In this document: piece after piece, positions 47,802-59,415 of the stretch
Layout of the letters: every line of letters starts with the position of its first letter
Position numbering within the stretch: the stretch's first letter is position 1
NCBI GenBank assembly: GCA_033065855.1
Contig: JAVXUO010002261.1
Location: 124,001 to 188,000 of the forward strand
Direction of reading: 5' to 3'
DNA from: Escallonia rubra
Taxonomy: Eukaryota; Streptophyta; Magnoliopsida; Escalloniales; Escalloniaceae
Length of the DNA: 64,000 bases
Program-made: the position numbers and the translations under genes
The notes under the pieces: generated by a model
Seen by the model: only the letters and a program-made list of their open reading frames with translations
Told to the model about the DNA's origin: nothing
The model's database searches: none

Positions 47802-49062
47802 GGAAGGAGGAGGAGGTTTTCTGTTATGCTAGTATATTGATTATTGACAGAGGAGAAGAGGATAATTTTGGGGGTGGGAGAAGGAACAGTTAATTTGTTT
47901 TATTAACAGCTTAGGCACCAAGTTTTGTTGGGAGGACGGGTAGGGGGTTCGGTTCCTCTTTTACCCGGTAACCTGTCACGTCATTTGAAGATGACTTTTG
48001 TATTGTATTTGTACAGAAGACTACTACCGGATGTTTGTAAATGACCCTTTTTTTTTTGCTGTGTCTTTGTATTCATTTTGATATATCATATGCCCGAGAC
48101 TTACATGTCAGCCGGTCTGTCCGTTACCCCCGGCAAAGACCCTCGACCCGCCCTTCTTACGAATCCACCCCTCCTTCGAACAGTTTTCGCTCTGGAGCCG
48201 GATCCGAACCCGGCTGGGTGCCGTCTTCTAGTGTGGTTCGGAGGAGTGTTCTACTCGCTTCGCAACGGGGTGTCGATGAAACTGCGCGAATTACTAGGGT
48301 TTCGATTCGGAAAGGAAAAGCGATGCTGTTGCTGTTTAAAAATGTTGATTCGGTTCGGGTTTCGGGAGGCGGGAAGGAGGATGGGGTGGAGGAGATTAGA
48401 CGGGGACGGGGTGTTAAAGAAACTGGGTTCGGTACTCAGTAGCGGGGAGTGCTTTTGAAATGGGTTGTGCTTGGATTTGGGCGGCTTGGGAAGAAGGCGA
48501 TAGGAAAGAGGAACGCCAATGATGTTGCATTTTCGGATAAATTAGGGTTTCAGGAGAAGAGGAGTGAGTGGTTAATGAGGCTTCACTACTGGGAAATGAG
48601 TGTGAGAATGGGTTGTGGTAGTGAGAAAGTGCGCGTGTAAAGAAGGCGAAAGGAAAGTGGAATGTCGACGATGTTGGATTTTTCGGGGGTGATTCTTTGG
48701 CGGAATGTGACAGGGGTAAAGGGTGCTTGAAGGAGGAAGGTTGCGAAGCCGAAATGGGGAGGTGTTGGTTGGAGTGATCCGGTAAAAGTTGATGGCAGGA
48801 GTATATAGGAGAGAAAGGGGAATCAATTGACTAGGACTTGATAATGAGAGTGGACCGTGCGGTGGATCAAGTGAAACTGGAATTGGGCACGAAATAAGAG
48901 AAATTAACTGGTACTGCAGTTCTAGATGTCTCACAGTTTACTAGGAGGTTCTGCTCAAAATGAGTTGAAGAATGGTAAGAGTGATGATGGTACTGGTGAT
49001 GGGGTTAAGAGAAGACTCACTAGAGAAGAGAGGGGGCAGGGCAAAGTAGTTCAGGTTGAGGG

Positions 49063-49127
49063 GGCTGACCCCTGCCCAGTGGCGGACGGTCAAAGAAGTG
49101 GGTGACCTGATAACAGGGGAGTCGGGG

Positions 49128-49163
<36 letters not shown>

Positions 49164-49181
49164 TGTCCTATGGTAGCGAAA
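49063..49181 (+). rRNA. Plastid-type 23S rRNA fragment (U1), non-functional
   Basis: 119 nt matching the plastid 23S segment that contains GAAGCCCCGGTGAACGGCGG, then CCGTAACTATAAC.GTCCTA. It ends abruptly at GGTAGCGAAA, where plastid 23S would continue with TTCCTTGTCGGG. Here GGTCCTAAGG has become TGTCCTATGG. Far too short for an rRNA gene; a nuclear plastid-DNA relic. Confidence 0.85.
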
Positions 49182-49214
49182 GAGTTTTAGCCTCAGTTTC
49201 CATAGCCTGCACTT

Positions 49215-49644
49215 CTACATTTTCCATCGAAGGGTTGGCACACTCACCACAAACTCGGCTTGATTCTCCGGTTGCTTGGAGTTTCCGGCACCGACTTGAA
49301 GATGACGTTGGGCGGTGTTGCGGCGGCGGGGCCGTCGTCGTACTTTGAACACTCTCAGGTTCCCGCCACCAGTTAATTCTAGGCGCCTGTTTACATTGAG
49401 CGCCTTAAGTAAACTGTTGCCGAATTGCATCATGTGTTTCCTCAGCTCCTTTCGAAACTGCGGACTGTCCGATCCATAATGCCGGAGCTGATCGTAGTTG
49501 TACGGATGGTGGTTCATTTTTCCGGTTGACTTCTCTCATCTCCCTTAACCACTCGGCTTCTTCCCCCTGTGTCGCATTTGCCTCCCCGAACCCCGACTCA
49601 CCCTGGCCGGCACGGTCCAGCCGACGTCGACCGGCCGTAGGCAT
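49215..49644 (-). pseudogene. Repeat-ORF family, array unit U2
   Basis: Two overlapping minus-strand frames. Frame 1 starts MPTAGRRRLDRAGQG at 49644 and stops after 79 codons. Frame 2 starts MNHHPYNYDQLRHYG at 49517 and runs 100 codons to 49215. They overlap by about 113 bp. No known domain. Basic tract RRRPRRRN in frame 2. Product and expression unknown. Confidence 0.5.
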
Positions 49645-50894
49645 GGAAAGAGGAGGAGGTTTTTTGTTATGCTAGTATATTGATTATTGAGAGAGGGGAA
49701 GAGGATAATTTTGGGGGTGGGAGAAGGAACGGTTAATTTGTTTTATTAATAGCTTAGGCACCAAGTTTTGTTGGGAGGACGGGGAGGGGGTTCGGTTCCT
49801 CTTTTACCCGGTAACCTGTCACGTCATTTGAAGATGACTTTTGTATTGTATTTGTACAAAAGACTACGACCGGATGTTTGTAATTGTCCCTTTTTCTTTT
49901 TGCTGTGTCTTTGTATTCATTTTGATATATCATATGCCCGAGACTTACACGTCAGCCGGTCTGTCCGTTACCCCCGGCAAAGACCCTCGACCCGCCCTTC
50001 TTACGATTCCCCCCCTCCTTCGAACAGTTTTCGCTCTGGAGCCGGATCCGAACCCGGCTGGGTGCCGTCTTCTAGTGTGGTTCGGAGGAGTGTTCTACTC
50101 GCTTCGCAACAGGGTGCCGATGAAACTGCGCGAATTACAAGGGTTTCGATTCGGAAAGGAAAATCGATGCTGTTTAAAAATGTTGATTCGGGTTTCGGAA
50201 GACGGGAAGGAGGATGGGGTGGAGGAGATTAGACGGGGACGGGGTGTTAAAGAAACAGGGTTCAGTACTCTGTAACGGGGAGTGCTTTTGAAATGGGTTG
50301 TGCTTGGATTTGGACGGCTTGGGAAGAAGGCGATAGGAAAGAGGAACGCCAATGATGTTGCATTTTCGGATAAATTAGGGTTTCAGGAGAAGAGGAGTGA
50401 GTGGTTAATGAGACTTCACTACTGGGAAATGAGTGTGAGAATGGGTTGTGGTAGTGAGAAAGTGCGCGTGTAAAGAAGGCGAAAGGAAAGTGGAATGTCG
50501 ACGATGTTGGATTTTTCGGGGGTGATTCTTTGGCGGAATGTGACAGGGGTAAAGGGTGCTTGAAGGAGGAAGGTTGCGAAGCCGAAATGGGGAGGTGTTG
50601 GTTGGAGTGATCCGGTAAAAGTTGATGGCAGGAGTATATAGGAGAGAAAGGGGAATCAATTGACTAGGACTTGATAATGAGAGTGGACCGTGCGGTGGAT
50701 CAAGTGAAACTGGAATTGGGCACGAAATAAGAGAAATTAACTGGTACTGCAGTTCTAGATGTCTCACAGTTTACTAGGAGGTTCTGCTCAAAATGAGTTG
50801 AAGATGGTAAGAGCGATGATGGTACTGGTGATGGGGTTAAGAGAAGACTCATTAGAGAAAAGAGGGGGCAGGGCAAAGTAGTTCAGGTTGAGGG

Positions 50895-50959
50895 GGCTGA
50901 CGCCTGCCCAGTGTCGGAAGGTTAAGGAAGTTGGTGACCTGATGACGGGGGAGCCGGCG

Positions 50960-51004
<45 letters not shown>

Positions 51005-51013
51005 CTAGCGAAA
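50895..51013 (+). rRNA. Plastid-type 23S rRNA fragment (U2), non-functional
   Basis: Same 119-nt fragment with the same two end points. It keeps AACGGTCCTAAG but has GCTAGCG in place of GGTAGCG. Confidence 0.85.
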
Positions 51014-51046
51014 GAGTTTTAGCCTCAGTTTCCATAGCCTGCACTT

Positions 51047-51476
51047 CTACATTTTCCATCGAAGGGTTGGCACACTCACCACAAACTCGGCTTGATTCTC
51101 CGGTTGCTTGGAGTTTCCGGCACCGACTTGAAGATGACGTTGGGCGGTGTTGCGGCGGCGGGGCCGTCGTCGTACTTTGAACACGCTCAGGTACACGCTA
51201 CCAGTTAATCCTAGGCGCCTTTTTACATTGAGCACCTGAAGTTAACTGTTGCCGAATTGCATCATGTGCTTCCTCAGCTCCTTTCGAAACTGCGGACTGT
51301 CCAATCCATAATGCCGGAGCTGATCGTAGTTGTACGGATGGTGGTTCATTTTTCCGGTTGACTTCTCTCATCTCCCTTAACCACTCGGCTTCTTCTCCCT
51401 GTGTCGCATTTGCCTCCACGAACTCCGACTCATCTTGGCCGGTACGGTCAAGCCGAAGTCGACCGGCCGTAGGCAT
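51047..51476 (-). pseudogene. Repeat-ORF family, array unit U3
   Basis: Frame 1 starts MPTAGRLRLDRTGQD at 51476 and is open for 92 codons, longer than in U2 because the usual stop is changed. Frame 2 is split (the segment before KALN is shifted) and only its last 62 codons are open. Same family, function unknown. Confidence 0.5.
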
Positions 51477-52742
51477 GGAAGGAGGAGGAGGTTTTCTGTT
51501 ATGCTAGTATATTGATTATTGACAGAGGAGAAGAGGATAATTTTGGGGGTGGGAGAAGGAACGGTTAATTTGTTTTATGAATAGCTTAGGCATCAAGTTT
51601 TGTTGGGAGGACGGGGAGGGGGTTCAGTTCCTCTTTTACCCGGTAACCTGTCACGTCAATTGAAGATGACTTTTGTATTGTATTTGTACAGAAGACTACT
51701 ACCGGACGTTGTAAATGACCCTTTTTTTTTGCTGTGTCTTTGTATTCATTTTGATATATCATATGCCTGACACTTACACGTCAGTCGGTCTGTCCGTTAC
51801 CCCCGGCAAAGACCCTCGACCCGCCCTTCTTACGAATCCACCCCTCCTTCGAACAGCTTTCGCTCCGGAGCCGGATCCGAACCCGGCTGGGTGCCGTCTT
51901 CTAGTGTGGTTCGGAGGAGTGTTCTACTCGCTTCGCAACGGGGTGTCGATGAAACTGCGCGAATTACAGGGGTTTCGATTCGGAAAGGAAAAGCTGTGCT
52001 GTGGCTGGGTAAAAATGTTGATTCGGTTCGGGTTTCGGGTTTTGGGAGGCGGGAAGGAGGATGGGGTGGAGGAGATTGGACGGGGACGGGGTGTTAAAGA
52101 AACTGGGTTGGGTACTCTGTAGCGGGGAGTGCTTTTGAAATGGGTTGTGCTTGGATTTGGGCGGCTTGGGAAGAAGGTGATAGGAAAGAGGAACGCCAAT
52201 GATGTTGCATTTTCGGATAAATTAGGGTTTCAGGATAAGAGGACTTAGTGGTTAATGAGGCTTCACTACTGGGAAATGAGTGTGAGAATGGGCTGTGGTA
52301 GTGAGAAAGTGCGCGTGTAAAGAAGACGAAAGGAAAGTGGAATGTCGACGATGTTGGATTTTTCGGGGGTGATTCTTTGGCGGAATGCGATAGGGGTAAA
52401 GGGTGCTTGAAGAAGGATGGTTGCGAAGCCGAAATGGGGAGGTGTTGGTTGGAGTGATCCGATAAAAGTTGATGGCATGAGTATATAGGACAGAAAGGGG
52501 AATCAATTGACTAGGACTTGATAATGAGAGTGGACCGTGTGGTGGATCAAGTGAAACTGGAATTGGGCACGAAATAAGAGAAATTAACTTGTACTGCAGT
52601 TCTAGATGTCTCACAGTTTACTAGGAGGTTCTGCTCAAAATGAGTTGAAGAATGGTAAGAGTGTTGATGGTACTGGTGATGGGGTTAAGAGAAGACTCAC
52701 TAGAGAAGAGAAGGGGCAGGGCAAAGTAGTTCAGGTTGAGGG

Positions 52743-52861
52743 GGATCACGCCGGCCCACTGCCGGAAGGTCAAGGATGTAGGTGACCTGCTGACAGGGGG
52801 GCCGGCGACCGAAACCCCGGTGAACGGCGCCCGTAACTATAATTGTCCTATGGTAGCGAAA
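52743..52861 (+). rRNA. Plastid-type 23S rRNA fragment (U3), non-functional
   Basis: Same end points. Extra substitutions include GATCACGCCGGCCC for GCTGACGCCTGCCC, GAAACCCCGG for GAAGCCCCGG and AATTGTCCTATGG. Confidence 0.8.
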
Positions 52862-52894
52862 GAGTTTAAGCCTCAGTTCCCATAGCCTCTACTT

Positions 52895-53324
52895 CTACAT
52901 TTTCCATCGAAAGGTTGGCACACTCACCACAAACTCGGCTTGATTCTCCGGTTGCTCGGAGTTTCTGGCACCGTCTTGAAGATGACGTTGGGCGGTGTTG
53001 CGGCGGCGGGGCCGCCGCCTTACTTTGAACACTCTCAGGTTCCCGCCACCAGTTAATTCTTGGCGCCTGTTTACATTGAGTGCCTTAAGTAAACTATTGC
53101 CGAATTGCATCATGTGTTTCCTCACCTCCTTTCGAAACTGCGGACTGTCCAATCCATAATGCCGGAGCTGATCGTAGTTGTACGGATGGTGGTTCATTTT
53201 TCCGGATGACTTCTCTCATCTCCCTTAACCACTCGGCTTATTCTCACTGTGTCGCATTTGCCTCCACGAACTGCGACTCATCTTGGCCGGTACGGTCAAG
53301 CCGAAGTCGACCGGCCGTAGGCAT
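52895..53324 (-). pseudogene. Repeat-ORF family, array unit U4
   Basis: Frame 2 is open for 100 codons (53197-52895; begins MNHHPYNYDQLRHYG). Frame 1, from the ATG at 53324, is broken by substitutions near 53242. Same family as the other units. Confidence 0.5.
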
Positions 53325-54151
53325 GGAAGGAGGATGTTTTCTGTTATGCTAGTATATTGATTATTGACAGAGGAGAAGAGGATAATTTTGGGGGTGGGAG
53401 AAGGAACGGTTAATTTGTTTTATTAATAGCTTAGGCACCAAGTTTTGTTGGGAGGACGGGGAGGGGGTTCGGTTCCTCTTTTACTCGCTAACCTGTCACG
53501 TTATTTGAAGATGACTTTTGTATTGTATTTGTACAGAAGACTACTACCGGATGTTTGTAAATGACCCTTTTTTTTTTTGCTTTTTCTTTGTATTCATTTT
53601 GATATATCATATGCCCGAGACTTACACGTCAGCCGGTCTGTCCGTTACCCCCGGCAAAGACCCTCGACCCGCCCTTCTTACGAATCCACCCCTCCTTCGA
53701 GCAGTTTTCGCTCTTGAGCCGGATCCGAACCCGGCTGGGTGCCGTCTTCTAGTGTGGTTCGGAGGAGTGTTCTACTCGCTTCGCAACGGGGTGTCGATGA
53801 AACTGCGCGAATTGCTTGAAGGAGGAAGGTTGCGAAGCTAAAATGGGGAGGTGTTGGTTGGAGTGATCCGGTAAACGTTGATGGCAGGAGTATATAGGAG
53901 AGAAATGGGAATCAATTGACTAGGACTTGATAATGAGAGTGGACCGTGTGGTGGATCAAGTGAAACTAGAATTGGGCACGAAATAAGAGAAATTAACTGG
54001 TACTGCAGTTCTAGATGTCTCACAGTTTACTAGGAGGTTCTGCTCAAAATGAGTTGAAGAATGGTAAGAGTGTTGATGGTACTGGTGATGGGGTTAAGAG
54101 AAGACTCACTAGAGAAGAGAGGGGGCAGGGCAAAGTAGTTCATTTTGAGGG

Positions 54152-54216
54152 GGCTGACGCCTGCCCAGTGCCGGAAGGTCAAGGAAGTTGGTGACCTGAT
54201 GACGGGGGAGCCGGCG

Positions 54217-54270
<54 letters not shown>
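54152..54270 (+). rRNA. Plastid-type 23S rRNA fragment (U4) with intact I-CeuI site
   Basis: The best preserved copy. Positions 54243-54269 carry the full 27-bp I-CeuI recognition sequence (TAACTATAACGG..TCCTAAGG..TAGCGAA), which is normally found in plastid and bacterial 23S rRNA genes. Still only 119 nt, so not a functional rRNA. Confidence 0.88.
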
Positions 54271-54733
54271 GAGTTTTAGCCTCAGTTTCCATAGCCTGCA
54301 CTTCTACATTTTCCATCGAAGGGTTGGCACACTCACCACAAACTTGGCTTGATTCTCCAGTTGCTCGGAGTTTCCGGCACCGACTTGAAGATGACGTTGG
54401 GCGGTGTTGCGGCGGCGGGGCCGCCGTCGTACTTTGAACACTCTCAGGTTCCCGCCACCTGTTAATTCTAGGCGCCTGTTTACATTGAGTGCCTGAAGTA
54501 AACTGTTGCCGAATTGCATCATGTGCTTCCTCAGCTCCTTTCGAAACTGCGGACTGTCCAATCCACAATGCCGGCGCTGATCGTAGTTGTACGGATGGTG
54601 GTTCATTTTTCCGGTTGCCTTCTCTCATCTTCTTTAACCACTCGGCTTCTTCTCCATGTGTCACATTTGCCTCCACGAACTCCGACTCATCTTGGCCGGT
54701 ACGGTCAAGCCGAAGTCGACCGGCCGTAGGCAT
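54257..54733 (-). pseudogene. Repeat-ORF family, array unit U5 (158-codon frame)
   Basis: Here frame 1 from the ATG at 54733 is open for 158 codons because the stop after QQFT is read as sense. It continues through TAAPPPQHRPTSSSSRCRKL and ends inside the reverse complement of the U4 plastid 23S fragment. Frame 2 is also open (54606-54304, 100 codons). Which frame, if either, is translated cannot be told from the sequence. Confidence 0.45.
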
Positions 54734-56067
54734 GGAAGGAGGAGGAGGTTTTCTGTTATGCTAGTATATTGATTATTGACAGAGGAGAAGAGGATAATTT
54801 TGGGGGTGGGAGAAGGAACGGTTAATTTGTTTTATTAATAGCTTAGGCACCAAGTTTTGTTGGGAGGACGGGGAGGGGGTTCGGTTCCTCTTTTACCTGG
54901 TAACCTGTCACGTCATTTGAAGACGACTTTTGTATTGTATTTGTACAGAAGACTACTACCGGATGTTTGTAAATGACCCTTTTTTTTTTTTTTTGTTTTT
55001 GTATTCATTTTGATATATCATATGCCCGAGACTTACACCTCATCCGGTCTGTCCGTTACCCTCAGCAAATACCCTCGACCCGCCCTTCTTACGAATCCAC
55101 CCCTCCTTCGAGCAGTTTTCGCTCTTGAGCCGGATCCAAACCCGGCTAGGTGCCGTCTTCTAGTTTGGTTCGGAGGAGTGTTCTACTCGCTTCGCAACGG
55201 GGTGTCGATGAAACTGCGTGAATTACTAGGGTTTTGATTCGGAATGGAAAGGCGATGCTGGTGTTGTTTAAAAATGTTGGTTCGGTGCGGGTTTCGGGTT
55301 TTGGGAGGCGGGAAGGAGGATGGGGTGGAGGAGATTAGACGGGGACGGGGTGTTAAAGAAACTGGGTTCGGTGCTCAGTAGCGGGGAGTGCTGGTGAAAT
55401 GGGCTGTGCTTGGATTTGGGGGGCTTGGGAAGAAGGCGATAGGAAAGAGGAACGCCAATGATGTTGCATTTTCGGATAAATTAGGGTTTCAGGAGAAGAG
55501 GAGTGAGTGGTTAATGAGACTTCACTACTGGGAAATGAGTGTGAGAATGGGATGTGGTAGTGAGAAAGTGCGCGTGTAAAGAAGGCGAAAGGAAAGTGGA
55601 ATGTCGACGATGTTGGATTTTTCGGGGGTGATTCTTTGGCGGAATGTGACAGGGGTAAAGGGTGCTTGAAGGAGGAAGGTTGCGAAGCCGAAATGGGGAG
55701 GTGTTATTTGGAGTGATCCGGTAAAAGTTGATGACAGGAGTATATAGGAGAGAAAGGGGAATCAATTGACTAGGACTTGATAATAAGAGTGGACCGTGGG
55801 TGGATCAAGTGAAACTGAAATTGGGCACGAAATAAGAGAAATTAACTGGTACTGCAGTTCTAGATGTCTCACAGTTTACTAGGAGGTTCTGCTCAAAATG
55901 AGTTGAAGAATGGTAAGAGTGATGATGGTACTGGTGATGGGGTTAAGAGAAGACTCACTAGAGAAGAGAGGGGGCAGGGCAAAGTAGTTCAGGTTGAGGG
56001 GGTTGATGCCTGCCCACTGCCGGAAGGTCAAGGAAGTTGGTGACCTGATGACGGGGGAGACGGTGAC

Positions 56068-56101
<34 letters not shown>

Positions 56102-56119
56102 TGTCCTATGGTAGCGAAA
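54271..56119. repeat. Tandem-array unit U5 (1,849 bp)
   Basis: Complete unit, last before the array is interrupted. After its 23S fragment the array sequence runs on only to about 56189 (CACTCACCACAAA) and then breaks into unrelated sequence. Confidence 0.85.
56001..56119 (+). rRNA. Plastid-type 23S rRNA fragment (U5), non-functional
   Basis: Same end points. It shares the AACTGTCCTATGG changes with the U1 and U6 fragments, and has GGTTGATGCC and GAGACGGTGACTG of its own or shared with U6. Confidence 0.85.
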
Positions 56120-56602
56120 GAGTTTTAGCCTCAGTTTCCATAGCCTGCACTTCTACATTTTCCATCGAAGGGTTGGCACACTCACCACAAATTGTGCTTT
56201 CCATTGAGGTTTCTCGTTTAGATTCCGAAACCAATTTCACCTCAAGAAATTGTCTCCGAGATACATAGCTACAAAAGTGCATCAAAATTTGTTCATTTTG
56301 CTGCCCGACTGTGGTTGATGAGGCTGAAAGGGAAATGCCACAAAGGGGGAAGTTTGGTGCTGTACGTTGGGGTACTCAAATTTGCATACCCAACATTAAA
56401 AATGTGTCAAATCAGTACCTAATATTTGTTTTAATTACTGCATTAACAAAATGCATGGGGATAAAGTTCCTATGCTTTCGAAAATTAGAGGCAAATGTCA
56501 CAAAAGTCCCCATACAGTCTTGCTCCTTCCTGCTTCAGTCAATCAGTTTCAGTCCGCCCTCATACACCTCATTTTTTTGAAAAATCACAAGTTCTCTGCT
56601 TC

Positions 56603-56720
56603 ATGCCGCCGTCGCCGGTTGTCCACCGGAAAATCGGGTCCAACGGAAGGACTACCTTTACCTTGAGCCCCGTTGACCAAGTCAACGCCGAACTGGCCGA
56701 ATCTCCAAATTCCATACAGG
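56603..56720 (+). other. Exon-like conserved segment upstream of F-box 2
   Basis: Counterpart of 42801-42922. Frame kept from the ATG at 56603 (MPPSPVVHRKIGSNGRT), with several amino-acid changes but no stop before the shortened microsatellite. Confidence 0.35.
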
Positions 56721-56999
56721 CATCTCTCTCTCTCATCACACACACACAAACTGTTTTATGCGTTCTTTTATTTATATATGACCGCTGAAAGCAAATCCTG
56801 AAATTTCTTTGAGTGCCCTGATTTCAGATCAAGTGTTTGCCTGCCCTACCTTTAGTTGAGCTGAAGATTCAATTTTTAAACAATTAGGATGGTAATGGTT
56901 TTGCATTAGTGATAGAAAGACACAATGTTTAGGCATAAAAAACACCTCTTTAAATGCCTCATGATCCGTAGGGTATGGAGAAATGGTGGGTTGTCTATG

Positions 57000-57810
57000 A
57001 TGCAGGCAAGGGCGTTTGCCGCGTTTCAATTTGAATTGCAATACTGGCTTGGTAGCGATTGATTTAGATGGAACAATTTCCACTGGCTGGAACAACTTGA
57101 TTGCTCATATCCACGTAATGACGAGTCACGAGACCCCTGTGAGTAAATTAAGGGGGATTTCAGTTAACAGTTTATCATCCGATCATGGTTCCTAATTTCC
57201 GTTCTTGGCATCTATCAGAACCATCCTTATATCAGAAACAGGATTGCACTTGACCCTTGAGCTGTCGTTTTGAATCCAAGAGATATCCAACTGGGTAGTT
57301 TCAATTCCTATTTTGAGGGACAACAGAGATCCACTAGTGATAGATTGACGGCAAGTAAATGAAGAATACTTAAGGAAATTATCTATCTAGGGCCAAAGAA
57401 TGTATACACTTCGATACGGAATTTTTGCTCCGTAGAAGACGCCAAAGGAGGCGAACGGCAACACGAAACACTTCATGAAGCTATCAAACTTTAGGAAGGA
57501 GTAATTGGATCCCTCAATTGGAAGAGAAGTAAGGAGCCTTAAAGTCATCCGCTGGCAACTCACCTCCTAAAAATTCTTATGGTCCTCTCCTTCCTAATGC
57601 ACCAGAACAAGTATGGAGGGATTTTTTTTCATGCAAATACTACCTGATGTCGCTCTGACTGCCTTAAGATTTAGTTAATTCGACACTGGCTTAACCTTCA
57701 AAGGTAGACAGGTCAACTGGTTACTTGTCAACATACCTTGACTGCTTCACCTCTCCTTTGGTTATCGATTAGACGATTACTATCGGTCAAATTGTAAAAT
57801 GAATTACTTT
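57000..57810. other. Block-2-specific segment upstream of F-box 2
   Basis: About 800 bp with no counterpart in block 1. It lies between copies of the short word TTGTC, so either a deletion in block 1 or an insertion here. It contains CATGCAAATACTACCTGATG near 57632, which also occurs at the left edge of the array near 47443. No gene recognised. Confidence 0.55.
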
Positions 57811-58299
57811 GTCACCACAAGATCTAATTCACATTCTACTCTTCAAGAAAGAATCCACGACAGAGGGACAAAATGTTAATCTACATTGGGACGGTACGGA
57901 CAGAGAACATACAAGGTACTCATGTTAGCATGTCGGAGCAAGTCTTTAAAGTCTAACATGCCACAGAAATTGCGTGACGCACAAAGTTTGTATGTAGAGA
58001 CCGATTTTGATGCAGTTATAGTTACCTGACCTGACATCATCAAATTTAAAAATGTGTGATAAAGTTCAGACAAACACGTCTACAATTTGAGGCTAATGGT
58101 CTAAGTTTGTTGTTTTTGCTATGTTACAATGACAATTCGTATGCTGTATGAAATCTTGTGAAGCGTTCTGTATCCCGCAGCTTTTATCTTCTGTCTTCTG
58201 AAAATATAATTGGAGTTTACATGCTACGTTCACTAACCTTTATCTCTCTCGCATCTTTTTTATCTCTTTTTGAAGCTGCAGGTGGTTGGAGGCAGTCAT

Positions 58300-59415
58300 A
58301 TGTCTATGAACTGTAACTTAAATGATTGTTCTACTCGAAAGAAGTCAAAGAGGACAAGAAAAACAAAAGCCGGGTTACCTATTCTTCCCGAAGAAGTCAT
58401 ATTCAATATCCTTCTTTGGCTTCCTGCCAAGGTTATTTATGATTTAATGAGGTGCGTCTGTCGCGAATGGTATAATATCATCCGTGACTCCAATTTCATT
58501 AATGCGCACCTTCTCCGGTCAACATCTGGCCTCCTTATCCATAACTGCAGATCTCCAGAGCTTGCACATTTTGTGGAGATTAAGGACTCTGATGTTACGG
58601 TAACAGAAGAAAGATATCCGCTTCGTATATCACTTTGCGCTACTTGTAATGGTTTAGTCTTGTATCTTGATCACTTGACCGGGAGTCATCTCTATGTTGC
58701 GAATTTCGTTACGAAGCAACAAATGCTCCTCCCAATGGTAACTCATTGCGATGCCTTATTTTGTAGTTTAGCATATTCTGCATCTACCAGGGAATATAAA
58801 GTGGTTCATAACTACACAGACATAAATGGAAATTTCTGCTTCGAAATACTTACTGTGGGTGTTGATAAGGCATGGAGACCGGTCAGGACTGAACATTTGT
58901 GTTGCGCAAACTTGAGAACCCTTTGCTCCATCTCAGTTTGTATCGGAAAGTTTATGTATTGGGCTGGGGGGAGTTCACTTTGCATTCTATCACTGGATGT
59001 GGAAACTGAGATGATTTCCCTGCTTCCTATTCCAAAAGGTTGCAATGTTCGAAAAAATTTAATAGCTATAGGAAATTTTCTGTGCATGACAACTGCTCTC
59101 AGTGAACTGTCATGGGACATTTGGCTGTTGGTAGATGTAAAAACAGGAGAATGGACAAAATTGCATACCATTGACCTAGAAGATCACAGGTACATGTGTG
59201 AGCGCATGCTTGATCCAGATAAATTGCCTCCGTACCCGGTCGCCTCGTTGAACAATGGGGAGCTGTTGATCTTCCATGGCGATTCGCCTTCAAAGACTTG
59301 CATTAGTCTTAATGTCAAGACGGGAGAAATTCGTCGACTTCTATCCTGTCATCCTTATGATTTCAATTATTTCCTGCCCCATATCCACAGCTTGGTCTCA
59401 TTGAAGTTATGCTAG
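58300..59415 (+). CDS. F-box protein with F-box-associated domain, copy 2
   Basis: Duplicate of the gene at 43592-44707, also 371 aa and uninterrupted. The F-box (about residues 26-70) reads LPILPEEVIFNILLWLPAKV...CVCREWYNIIRDSNF. The body of the protein is almost unchanged, but the last 50 or so residues differ more (IFHGDSPSKTCISLNVKTGEIRR against IFSGKWPSRNRISYNVKTGKIRP in copy 1, then ..YDFNYFLPH against ..YGSNVYLPH). A probable SCF ligase receptor with unknown target. The ATG at 58300 follows GCTGCAG, a likely splice acceptor. About 70 bp of leader sequence here are missing in copy 1. Confidence 0.85.
   Translation: MSMNCNLNDCSTRKKSKRTRKTKAGLPILPEEVIFNILLWLPAKVIYDLMRCVCREWYNIIRDSNFINAHLLRSTSGLLIHNCRSPELAHFVEIKDSDVTVTEERYPLRISLCATCNGLVLYLDHLTGSHLYVANFVTKQQMLLPMVTHCDALFCSLAYSASTREYKVVHNYTDINGNFCFEILTVGVDKAWRPVRTEHLCCANLRTLCSISVCIGKFMYWAGGSSLCILSLDVETEMISLLPIPKGCNVRKNLIAIGNFLCMTTALSELSWDIWLLVDVKTGEWTKLHTIDLEDHRYMCERMLDPDKLPPYPVASLNNGELLIFHGDSPSKTCISLNVKTGEIRRLLSCHPYDFNYFLPHIHSLVSLKLC

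Larger units (their letters stand above)
47464..49181. repeat. Tandem-array unit U1
   Basis: First unit, truncated on the left by the LTR-like remnant. Layout on the plus strand: the repeat ORF reversed (47464-47801), a leader/promoter-like AT- and G-rich stretch (47802-48030), a CG-rich segment with several open frames (48040-48640), a spacer (48640-49060) and a plastid 23S fragment (49063-49181). The plus-strand 63-codon frame at 48449-48640 is identical in U2, U6 and U7, best explained by recent amplification. Confidence 0.85.
49182..51013. repeat. Tandem-array unit U2 (1,832 bp)
   Basis: Complete unit with the same layout as U1. Very similar to U1 and U7 across its length; small indels in the CG-rich part (50160-50210) break one frame and lengthen another. 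Confidence 0.85.
51014..52861. repeat. Tandem-array unit U3 (1,848 bp)
   Basis: Complete but the most diverged unit. The 63-codon plus-strand frame is interrupted by a stop (GGACTTAGTGG near 52240), and the 23S fragment carries most changes. Confidence 0.85.
52862..54270. repeat. Tandem-array unit U4 (1,409 bp, internal deletion)
   Basis: Lacks about 440 bp present in all other units. The sequence jumps at about 53814 from CTGCGCGAATT to GCTTGAAGGAGG, removing the 63-codon plus-strand frame region. The rest is collinear. Confidence 0.85.
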
